Assembly: GCA_003142595.1 (NCBI GenBank)
Contig: PLMU01000012.1
Coordinates: 1 to 45,928, forward strand
DNA: 45,928 bases
Source: Phycisphaerales bacterium
GTDB taxonomy: Bacteria > Planctomycetota > Phycisphaerae > Sedimentisphaerales > UBA12454
Reading direction: 5' to 3'
Of the stretch, positions 7,828 to 15,900 are shown piece by piece; the stretch's first letter is position 1, and each line of letters starts with the position of its first letter. The position numbers were made by a program, and so were the translations under genes. The notes under the pieces are model-generated. The model ran no database searches. It worked only from the letters and a program-made list of their open reading frames with translations, and was not told where the DNA came from.

Positions 7828-9390
7828 TTATCTCGCGTATTCGATGCAGCGGACTTCCCGCAGCAGTGTAACCTTTATTTCGCCCGGATAGGTCAGTTCA
7901 TCTTCGATTTTCTTGGCTATATCGCGCGCCATTTTTGTAGCGCTGTCGTCATTGACATTGTTTGCGTTAACGATAACACGAATTTCCCTGCCCGCCTGGA
8001 TTGCGTAGCAGTTTTCAACTCCGTTGAACTGTTTTGCTATTTCTTCGAGCTTTTCAAGTCTCTTGATATATCTTTCAAGTGTCTCACGTCTTGCTCCCGG
8101 CCTTGATGCGCTTATAGCGTCTGCCGCTGCAATCAAAGGCGTGTAAGGATTATCTGCCGGTATATCGCCGTGATGAGCCTCGACCGCGTTTAGTATTATA
8201 GACGATTCGCCGTATCTCTTGAGGAAATTTGCACCGATGGCCGGATGTCCGCCTTCGACTTCGTGGTCCATCGCCTTGCCGATATCGTGCAGCAGGCCCG
8301 CTCTTCTTGCGATTGAACCGTCAAGCCCCAGCTCGTCGGCCATTACCTGTGCCAGGAATGCCACTTCAACGCTGTGCCTCAGCACGTTCTGTCCGTAGCT
8401 TGTTCTGTAGTTCAGCGTTCCGATTTCCATTAGGATTTTATTATTAAGGCCTCTCACGTCCACTTCGACCGAAGCTTCTTTGCCGACCTGCATAACTTTC
8501 ACTAGGACGTCTTTTTTAGTTTGCGCGACAAGTTCTTCGATTCTGCTTGGATGTATTCTGCCGTCCTGGATAAGTTTTTCCATTGATTGTCTGGCGACTT
8601 CTCTTCTTATCGGATTAAATCCGCTGATAACGATAACGCCCGGTGTGTCATCGACGATAACATCGACTCCGGTCGCTTTTTCGAATGCGCGGATATTTCG
8701 GCCTTCTCTTCCGATGATTCTGCCTTTCATATCGTCGCTCGGTATATCGATTGTGGAGACCGTTACTTCGCAGGTCTGGTCGGCCGCGTATCTCTGAATG
8801 GCCGAGCTTATGATTTCCCTGCTTTTTTCCTCCACGATTTCATTCGTCTCTTCCAATTTCTTCTGGATGACAGCGTTCATCTCGTGTTCGCACTCATCTT
8901 CGAGTTTTTGCAGCAGTAACTGCTTTGCCTCTTCTGCGTTCATAGCGCTGATTTTCAGAAGCTGGTTTTTCTGCTGAGCGATTACAGCGCCGATTTCCTT
9001 TTCATGTTCATCGAGCTGGTGGCTGCGGTTTTTCAGATTATTTTCCGTTTGACCCAGTGCTTTTTCACGCTGTTCGAGCAGCTCATTTTGCCTGTCGATA
9101 GCGTCTTCATGTTTGCTTAGTCTCCGTTCTGCTTCGCGGAGTTCAATTTTTGCCTGGTTGATTTCAGCGGTAAATTCCTCTTTTTTCTTTAAGGCTTCCG
9201 CTGTTGCCTCGATTCGGGCTGCTTTAATTATTTCTTCTGCATCTCTTTTTGCTTGTTCTGTCTGAAGCGCCAGTTTGTTGTTGAGATTGCTTTGTCTTAA
9301 TGAGTTGATAACCTTACCTGCTATAAAGGCCAGTATTACCCCGCCCGCAACTCCCGCGATTATCGACACAATAGTAGCTGTTGTAAACAT
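7828..9390 (-). CDS. rny: Ribonuclease Y
   Basis: Membrane-anchored endoribonuclease that starts mRNA decay. The ATG at 9390 is chosen: it gives 520 residues, the classic RNase Y length, follows an AAAGGT ribosome binding site, and places the transmembrane helix ([19 protein letters not shown]) at the N-terminus. An in-frame ATG at 9492 would add 34 residues not typical of the family. Domains in order: TM helix, long coiled coil (about 30-200), KH domain with [17 protein letters not shown] domain with [11 protein letters not shown] and LLHDIGK (His-Asp metal pair) and AVEAHHGD, and a conserved C-terminus. It is followed by ymdB. A long leader with a candidate structured RNA lies upstream. Confidence 0.96.
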   Translation of the reverse strand: MFTTATIVSIIAGVAGGVILAFIAGKVINSLRQSNLNNKLALQTEQAKRDAEEIIKAARIEATAEALKKKEEFTAEINQAKIELREAERRLSKHEDAIDRQNELLEQREKALGQTENNLKNRSHQLDEHEKEIGAVIAQQKNQLLKISAMNAEEAKQLLLQKLEDECEHEMNAVIQKKLEETNEIVEEKSREIISSAIQRYAADQTCEVTVSTIDIPSDDMKGRIIGREGRNIRAFEKATGVDVIVDDTPGVIVISGFNPIRREVARQSMEKLIQDGRIHPSRIEELVAQTKKDVLVKVMQVGKEASVEVDVRGLNNKILMEIGTLNYRTSYGQNVLRHSVEVAFLAQVMADELGLDGSIARRAGLLHDIGKAMDHEVEGGHPAIGANFLKRYGESSIILNAVEAHHGDIPADNPYTPLIAAADAISASRPGARRETLERYIKRLEKLEEIAKQFNGVENCYAIQAGREIRVIVNANNVNDDSATKMARDIAKKIEDELTYPGEIKVTLLREVRCIEYAR

Positions 9391-9551
9391 TTTCAGTACC
9401 TTTCCGTACATTATCACGTAAAAATATCTCGATTGGATTATGACGGATAATGCGGGCCTTTGAAAATACTCAGGCCGCAGGCAGGGCAGCAAAAGCTACA
9501 AAGATTTGATAAGAGTTGAAATCCTTTTCAAAATATCAGACTTAAATTACG

Positions 9552-9600
9552 GATTGTCTCTTAGTGAGGTTTCTTTTGGGCCCTCAATGACAATCTTTTT
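9552..9600 (+). terminator. Hairpin with T-run, plus-strand orientation, in the rny leader
   Basis: GATTGTC (9552-9558) pairs with GACAATC (9589-9595), with an inner TGAGG/CCTCA pairing, and TTTTTC follows on the plus strand. In that orientation it resembles an intrinsic terminator and could stop antisense transcripts leaving rny. On the minus strand it is a stable hairpin within the rny leader without a following T-run. Confidence 0.5.
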
Positions 9601-9654
9601 CTAACAAAAAATTCAATGAAGTTAATTTTTACCATTGTCTGAAACATTTTTTTA

Positions 9655-9851
9655 AAACAGAAATTTCATTTCTCTTATTCACTGCTTTCCTGGCCGTTTC
9701 GACTTGGGGGCTTTCTAAAAAACTCCCTGGCGCCGCTTCGGCTGGCTTACAGTGCTTTTGTAACTTAATACTTTCAATCGGGCTTCAACTGCCCTTACCT
9801 TTTTGCGATTATCCGCTGCAAACTACACAGTTTGCATCTCCCAATCGCATC
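9655..9851 (-). ncRNA. Candidate structured RNA or long rny leader, family unknown
   Basis: No protein frame is convincing here, but the minus strand has ordered pairing. A 7-bp helix TGCGATT/AATCGCA (9849-9843 with 9810-9804) encloses a perfect 8-bp hairpin TGCAAACT-GTGT-AGTTTGCA (9836-9817) with purine-rich internal loops. A GGGC/GCCC hairpin follows. Then CACTG/CAGTG (9754-9750 with 9684-9680) closes a GC-rich multibranch region. An AGAAAT-GAA-ATTTCT hairpin followed by GTTTT at 9673-9655 could end it. A promoter lies immediately upstream. It does not match the conserved cores of RNase P RNA, tmRNA, SRP RNA or common riboswitches that I could check by eye. It may be an independent small RNA or the 5' leader of rny. 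Confidence 0.45.
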
Positions 9852-9857
9852 TACTAT

Positions 9858-9886
9858 ATATTACGTTATTTAGCCGATTAAATCAA
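9858..9886 (-). promoter_or_regulatory. Predicted sigma-70-type promoter for the structured RNA / rny
   Basis: On the minus strand TTGATT (9886-9881) and TAATAT (9863-9858) are spaced by 17 bases. Transcription would start near 9851, exactly where the structured region begins. Confidence 0.55.
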
Positions 9887-9987
9887 GAATGTTTATTATA
9901 GATAAAGTTGATTATTTTATCTTAAGTCATTTGCATACAACAGGTTAAGCCGATAACTTATTTTTTTAGTTTGATAATTAATTAAAC

Positions 9988-10026
9988 AAAAATCCCGCAT
10001 TTAAGGTTGTTAAATGCGGGATTTTG
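9988..10026 (-). terminator. Strong, probably bidirectional intrinsic terminator
   Basis: A perfect 15-bp stem, AAATCCCGCATTTAA with TTAAATGCGGGATTT, around the loop GGTTG (9990-10024), flanked by A/T-rich runs. It sits 15 bases after the stop of the FGE-domain gene and ends that minus-strand unit. Confidence 0.9.
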
Positions 10027-10040
10027 TTAACTTTGTAGAT

Positions 10041-10918
10041 TTATTTCGCTTCTGGTTTTTCAATCTCCATCACGACTCGGAATCCGATATGCGGCTGATT
10101 ATCTTTTGGCCAGCGGTGATTTCTGTCAGCCGACCGGCATTTATATGCATATTCATTCCACGCGCCGCCCCTGATTACTTTCGGCTTGCCTTCCTGCGGC
10201 CCTTTGGGGTCAGTCAATGGCGTTACTTTGTAGTAATCCCCGAATCGTAAATATCGCTGCACCATTCCCACACATTGCCGTGCATATCATACAATCCAAA
10301 TGCGTTTGGCGGATAAGACCCGACAGCAGTTGTATGTTTGAGGTATTTGCCGATAATTCCGTCGGCATAAGGTTCGCTCGCGTCGTAGTTGGCAAGGTCT
10401 GAATCAAGTGTTGTTCCCGTATTAAATGTCGTTTTTGTCCCGGCCCTGCATGCGTATTCCCATTCCGCTTCCGTAGGCAGCCTGAATTTCATATTTGTTT
10501 TGTCGGACAGCTTTTTCAGAAATCTCATCGCTTCATACCAGTTGACATTATCGACCGGCAGTTTGTCCCCGCCGAACTTGCTCGGATTTTCGTTCACAAT
10601 AACCCTGTATTGAATCTGGGTCACTTCGAACTTGCCGATGTAGAATGCTTTTGTCAGTTTGATATGATGCTGAGCCTCGTCGGAATCTCTCTTTGGCTCT
10701 TCCATCGGAGAGCCCATCTCGAATTCTCCTGCCGGAATAAATACAACTGCTATATTTACATCATTGCCCAGGTCGATTATCTTTTCAACTGGAAGTCCCG
10801 CCTTCTGGGCTGCTGTTTTTTGCTGGGTTGTAGCCGCCGGTATTTCTTTGACTTTTTCTACTGCTGTGACAACAGCCGCGATTGACAGAATCAAAAGTAT
10901 AGTCATAATTTTTTTCAT
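10041..10918 (-). pseudogene. Exported formylglycine-generating-enzyme/SUMF1-domain protein, frameshifted
   Basis: Two overlapping minus frames make one FGE-sulfatase (SUMF1/EgtB-type) domain. The first frame starts at 10918 with a signal peptide (MKKIMTILLILSIAAVVTA) and reads FIPAGEFEMGSP, FEVTQIQY, LPTEAEWEYACRAGT and GNVWEWCSDIYDSG before a stop. The second frame carries the family's C-terminal part DYYKVTP, RGGAWNE and IGFRVV, ending at 10041. The join lies at a GGGG run (10238-10241). One extra G would restore S-G-D-Y-Y-K, so this is either a single-base deletion or a sequencing/assembly error. Such exported FGE-domain proteins are often structural or ligand-binding rather than true sulfatase activators. 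It is followed by a strong terminator. Confidence 0.85.
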
Positions 10919-10955
10919 ATTTTACTCTCCTTAAAAAATTATCACTTATTTTGCC

Positions 10956-12056
10956 TTATTTGGCCGGAGCCGCAGGCGCAGGTGCCGCCGGAGTTGCCCC
11001 AGTTGCAGGAGCAGCTGGTTTTACTGGTGCCGCCGGTGTCGCTGGTTTTGCTGCTGCCGGAGCAGCGCCTGGTGCAGCATGATCAAACTTCAGCATAATA
11101 TCATTATCGCCGTTGCCGCCTTTATATGTTAATTTATAAAAGTAATTGTTGCCGGCCGCATTCAAAACAACCTCAGCGCCTTCCGTTGCAGGTTTTTCGT
11201 TGACCGTATCGAAAATGCCGGTGATTGGAGTACTGCCAAGATTATCAACAAGAAGGATATCTGCCTTTGGTGCTGCCCCGATTGCGCTGACTGTCAGCTT
11301 GGCCGTTGTTTCTTGGCCGCCTAAATCGATGGAAACGTCGTCCGCGACTTTAATCGGGCTTACACCGTTAGCGTCGACTTTAAATTCTAATGTGCCGGTT
11401 CCGCCTTGCTTGTTCCCGTCACCTCCGATATATAAATGTTTAACGCTGATATTAGCTCCCTTACCGACTATTGTTAATGTGCCTTCGGATGGCCCATAAA
11501 CGCCTAAACATAATATTGCGTTGCTCGTCGGCGGATAGGTAATTGTTCCGCCGCTGATTGTATAAAAGCCTGTTGCCTCATTGGGGTTGGTCTGGCTGCT
11601 GCCGTATCTTCCTATGAGGAGTTTGCCGTTTATGTTGTATGTTCCGCCAGTCTGAACTACGCAGCCGAATCCGCCTGTCGCAGCCGCTCCGCCTGCGCCG
11701 ACTCTAAATTCTAATGCGCCCAGGTTCGTGCCCTTTGCGATTTCAAGTTTCGGTGCCGTTGCCATATCAGTTCCGCCGGTTATACTCAGTCTGCAATTAT
11801 AATTTCCTATATTGCTGTCCGCTGTGCACACAGTTTTTGGTTTGGCAATTTTGATTTCCTGGTCTTGTGCACTCGGCGGTGGCGGCAGTTTGCCTGTTGG
11901 TTTCCAATATGCATCTGTCCATTTGCCTGTTCCGACAAGATTTCCGGGGTGGTTGGCATCTGCTGGTGCGCCTTGCCACGTTCCCAGAGTGGTTGAAAAT
12001 CCCGTGCTGGCAAAAACTACCGTTAGTAAAATAATTGCACTTAAACATTTCTTCAT
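10956..12056 (-). CDS. Exported beta-strand-rich protein with Pro/Ala-rich tail
   Basis: Protein of 366 residues with a signal peptide (MKKCLSAIILLTVVFASTGFS). The body is made of short Gly/Thr-rich strand-loop units (QTGGTYNINGKLLIGRYG, GFYTISGGTITY, GTLTIVGKGANISVKHLYIGG), typical of beta-solenoid or autotransporter-passenger-like folds. Near the C-terminus is a block SPIKVADDVSIDLGG ... ILLVDNLGSTPITGIFDTVN ... EGAEVVL that recurs in the protein at 31085-32638. The last 40 residues are a low-complexity Pro/Ala tail ending in Lys, perhaps a wall- or envelope-spanning linker. No PEP-CTERM or catalytic motif is seen. It precedes the FGE-like gene by 37 bases and is probably co-transcribed with it. 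Function unknown. Confidence 0.8.
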   Translation of the reverse strand: MKKCLSAIILLTVVFASTGFSTTLGTWQGAPADANHPGNLVGTGKWTDAYWKPTGKLPPPPSAQDQEIKIAKPKTVCTADSNIGNYNCRLSITGGTDMATAPKLEIAKGTNLGALEFRVGAGGAAATGGFGCVVQTGGTYNINGKLLIGRYGSSQTNPNEATGFYTISGGTITYPPTSNAILCLGVYGPSEGTLTIVGKGANISVKHLYIGGDGNKQGGTGTLEFKVDANGVSPIKVADDVSIDLGGQETTAKLTVSAIGAAPKADILLVDNLGSTPITGIFDTVNEKPATEGAEVVLNAAGNNYFYKLTYKGGNGDNDIMLKFDHAAPGAAPAAAKPATPAAPVKPAAPATGATPAAPAPAAPAK

Positions 12057-12175
12057 TTTTTCTATCTCCTAATAAATAAGTTGAAAATATTGTTTTTTAT
12101 ACAGGCCGGCTATTTTCGCAAGCCTTTGGCCAAAAAACAAGATAATTTTTCTTGCCTTTTTCACCCGTACGTACA

Positions 12176-12193
12176 GACGCACGGCCGTGCGTC
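12176..12193. repeat. Perfect 18-bp palindrome
   Basis: GACGCACGGCCGTGCGTC reads identically on both strands. It lies in noncoding decayed DNA, preceded by the self-complementary GTACGTAC, and followed by another hairpin (CCCCC-GTA-GGGGG near 12267-12279). Similar GACGC...GCGTC palindromes are dispersed in other bacterial genomes; copy number here cannot be judged from one window. Confidence 0.7.
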
Positions 12194-12310
12194 TCTTTCC
12201 CTACCATATATCCGACACGGAAATACTTGCCCCGTCGAAGCCGCAGCGTTGGAGCGTAGTGGAAACCCCCGTAGGGGGCAGACCCCGCTGCTTTCTATTC
12301 AATCCTTTGC

Positions 12311-12650
12311 TTAATAAATCGTTATGAATAGTGCGTGGGCCATTGCTTCTGCCAGTTTCTCATCGACGTTTCACTCCATAAACGCCTTTACCAGTTTATC
12401 TCTTACCTCTTTCAGGTATGTTTCGTATTTCTTCACAGCCTTTTTGACGACAATTTTGTCCTTTGGCGGGTTTATATACGTATTGTCCTTTTCTCCTTGC
12501 GTAATCCGAAAGTTGATAATTTTGGCACCTTAGCGAAAACTAAAAAAAGTCCTTCTTTGGTCTCTCAAAAAGCCTCATTATGGCCGTCCTGTAAGATTTC
12601 TTGGTAAGGTCTAATGTCTCTTGCTGTATCTTTTCACCAATCAATGGCAT
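12311..12650 (-). pseudogene. Decayed coding fragment of unknown family
   Basis: The minus strand holds pieces that read like a former protein. A 36-residue frame from 12650 begins MPLIGEKIQQETLDLTKK and ends after a seven-T run. A second frame then reads KIINFRITQGEKDNTYI ... KIVVKKAVKKYETYLKEV up to a TGA, and continues in the same frame through NVDEKLAEAMAHALFI to a TAA at 12311. The in-frame stop, the frame change at the homopolymer and the lack of a start for the second part indicate decay. I do not recognise the family. The lysine-rich helical character is the only trait visible. Confidence 0.45.
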
Positions 12651-12958
12651 TTATTACTTTGAGGGGATGATATTGTTTTTTTGATAATACAAACTCATCA
12701 TAAAATTACTATTTACTCGACATATCCAGATTTAATCTTCTTGCAAAATCTGATTTTGTTAGAATTAATTGCTTGAAAATGGCCCAATATCACTATAATA
12801 TGCCAAAGGAGCGAGGTAAGTATCTTCACTACTTCCTTATAAGCCCAAGTCCGGAACTTTTGGTAAGAAGGATCGTGTTATCAATATCAATTTCAGGATG
12901 AAATTAATGGTTGGGGTCTCCAAAAAAATGAGAAAAACTGTCATTATTAAACGAGTTT

Positions 12959-12983
12959 TGTCTATTATTCGGCATTATAGACA
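12959..12983 (+). promoter_or_regulatory. Inverted repeat beside the start of the coiled-coil gene
   Basis: TGTCTAT (12959-12965) and ATAGACA (12977-12983) are perfect inverted 7-bp arms around an 11-base loop, ending eight bases before the ATG and touching the AGGG ribosome binding site. It could be an operator or an mRNA hairpin limiting translation. Confidence 0.4.
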
Positions 12984-12991
12984 GGGAAATT

Positions 12992-15900
12992 ATGGATATG
13001 AAGCGACAGGAATCTTCGCAGAATCAATCTTCTGAAGCAGGTTCTTCAACGGACAAGAAATTTGTGCCAACCTGCAAGATATGCGGAGAAAAACATTGGC
13101 CTTCTCACCCTTTAGTATCTTGCCTAAACGTAAATAAAGCCAGGGTCAAAGCGAAAGAGGAGAAAAAAGCTATTGCAGAAGCCTTGAAAAAGGCCGAGGT
13201 TGAGGCTAAAGAAAATGCTCGTGCCGAAAAAAATGTCATCCTGGAAGCTCAAGAAAAAACAAAATATGAAGCACAATTAAGAACCAATGCTGAAAGACAG
13301 TTAGAATCTGCCGGCAAACATATCGCACAGATTGAGAAACAGCTTCTATTTGAGGTTGAGGCGAAACGGAAACTAACAGCTGAAAGTGAGGCTGAACGTA
13401 AGACCGGAATTCAAGTACAACAGGCTTTAAAAGATTCTCATAATACCATTGCAGACCTTCACCTAAAACTCAAGTTTGAATCCGAGCAAAAAGCAGAAGC
13501 CCAAAAACAATTGGAAGTTACAGCGAAACAGCTTGCTGAAAGGGAAGCAGAGGTTGCAGAAAACGCAAAGGTATTCAATGAGACCTTGGCAAAAACACAG
13601 GAAAAACTTGAGGTCGAAACACAGGCAAGGCTTGAAGCCGAAAAAAGAATTGAAGAACAAGCGGGGGAAATAATTAGACTCCGAACCCAAACTACAGAGA
13701 TGGCACAGAGTCACAAAGAGGAATTGGCTCAGTTCAAGCAGGACAAGGCAGAAGTTGATGCCCAGGCACAAAAGCAGATTAGAACTTACGCCGAACAACT
13801 TGCCAGCATAAAAACAGAAAGTGCGGAATTGATTTCACAAGTCAAATCTGAGTTGGAATCAAAAACCAGAGACTATGCCGAGTTGATAGCCAAAGCTCAA
13901 GCCGATTCTGTCAAAACTATTGCTGCACAAAAAGAGAAATACGAAGCCGAAACCGCTAAGAACAAAACTGATGCTTCAAATGAAATTGGACGGTTAAATG
14001 CACTGTTAAGAGAGAAGACGGAAGAATATCGGGTGTATCAAGAGCAATCTGAAGTTGAAGCAGAATCAACAAAGCAATCATTACATAAGACAGAACAATA
14101 TTTACAAGATACTGCGAAACAAATTGCGCGACTTGAGGAACAGTTAAAACTTGAAATCGAAATCAGGCATAATACGGAGTCGCAATTAAAAGAGCAAAGG
14201 TTGGTTTTGACTCAAGCTCAAGACCATGTTTCATCTTTAACCGAGCAAATTGCTCATATCCAGATTGAAGCCGCTGAAAAAGTTACTCAGGTAAAATCTG
14301 AACTGGAGTCAAAAGCCATGAACTATGCTGACTCCATAACTAAGGCAAAGGCTGAGGCTTTAGAAGCACTGACAAGCCAAAAAGAAAAAATGGAAACCGA
14401 AGCGAGGGACACCATTGCCCATATCAAATCTCAGGCTACAGATGAGATTGCTCAGCTGCGGTCCGTAATCGAAGAGAAAAATAAAGAATACCAGGCTCAG
14501 CTTCAGGCCGATCACAACGCAAGATTACAGGCAGAGCAGGAACTGCAAAATTACATAAAGGCATTCGCTCGTGCCGATGAAAAGGCCAATTTAATAGGGG
14601 AAGAACTTATCAAAGCTCGACAGCTTGCTCATGATGAGTCTAAAGCCCGGGTAAAGGCACAGGAACAGCTCGAATCTTTGACGCAGCAATTAAGCCAGAT
14701 CAAAATTGATACTGTCTCACAGATTGCATCTGCCAAATCTGACGCGGCGGAAGTAGTAGTAAATATCAAGTCACAGCTCGAAGAAAGATCGAAGGATTAT
14801 GCCGATTCAATAATAAAAGCAAAGGATGAAGCACAGAAAGCAATTCTGTCTGAAAGAGAAAAACAGAAAGCCGAAACTAATGATTTAGTCTCCACAATAA
14901 AATCAGAAACTGCGGTTGAAATTCAAAAACTTAAATCGCAGTTGGAAAATAATTCCACGGAGTATAGTCGCCGGATTAAAGAGACTGAAGCAATGCTGCA
15001 GGCGGAAACTCAGCGGCGAACCAAGATGGAAGAAAAAGTCAGAAACTTTGATGCGCTCCTTAGAGAAACAGAAGCCAATGTTGAGAAAAAAGCTCTTGCT
15101 CAAGCTGAGAAAAGGGCCAAGATTATAGCTAAATCCTGGGTAAGAGGCGAAACGATAGCAAGAGAGGAAGCTCAAGCCAGGGCCGAGGCCGAATTAAAAC
15201 AAAGGGCCGAGGCCGAGAAGAAACTAAAACTGATTAGCGTTCAATTGTCCAAACTTCAGGAGCAGCTCCTCATTCAGACTGAAGCCAGAAGCATCATCGA
15301 GTCACAGGCTGAAGAGTTCAAGCAGACAACGCTGCGGGCACAGCAGCAGGTTGAATCTTTGACGGAACAGTTAAATCAAATCAAAGTTGTAACTGCTGAG
15401 AGGATAGTATCTATTAAATCCGATGCTGCGGAAACGGTGGCAAAAGTAAAATCAGAACTCGAGGACAAAGCCAGGACATATGCCGAATCCATCTTAAAGA
15501 CCCAATCGCGGGTTGCTGAAATTTTAGATGCAGAAAGACAAAAATTAGAAGCTCAGACTGTCAAGACGATTGAGGAAGTTAAAGACCATGCAGCAAAGGA
15601 GCTTTTGGAAGTCAGGTCGCAATTAGAAAAGAAGAGGCAGCAATACGAAGCCCTGCTTGAAAAAGCCGATTCAGAACTGCAATCTGAACGGAATTCAAGG
15701 TTGGAATCTGAGCGGCAGTTAAAAAATTTGGGCGAGAAGATGGCCTGGCTTGAAGAACAGCTGGACATTCAGGTTAAAGCACGGGAAACAGCCGAGTCAC
15801 AAGCGGTAGAACAAATTGCACAGTTGAAATCCGAGTTTCACGAAAAAGTTCAAAGATATGAAACCCTTATTGAGGAGTCTGCAAGGAAAGAGGATTTAGA

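Larger units (their letters stand above)
9391..10040. other. 650-base intergenic region without a protein gene
   Basis: Between rny and the FGE-like gene there is no credible coding frame. The region holds the plus-oriented hairpin, the candidate RNA and its promoter, an AT-rich stretch, and the terminator of the FGE-like gene. Confidence 0.6.
12057..12991. other. 935-base gap: decayed and repeat-bearing DNA
   Basis: Between the exported protein gene and the giant coiled-coil gene lie the 18-bp palindrome, a GC-rich hairpin, the decayed fragment on the minus strand, and AT-rich DNA from about 12650 to 12990 with no credible gene. The base composition and broken frames suggest remnant or formerly mobile DNA. 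Confidence 0.5.

Noticed and set aside
9391-9492. 34-residue N-terminal extension of RNase Y
   Set aside because: Not part of the family; the ATG at 9390 gives the normal 520 residues with its own ribosome binding site.
9655-9851. Identification as tmRNA, RNase P RNA, SRP RNA, 6S RNA or a common riboswitch
   Set aside because: The conserved core sequences of these RNAs that I know are not present; kept as an unidentified candidate.
12779-13034. Short plus-strand frames ahead of and overlapping the coiled-coil start
   Set aside because: About 40 codons each, no ribosome binding site, no recognisable sequence; the overlapping one conflicts with the long gene.
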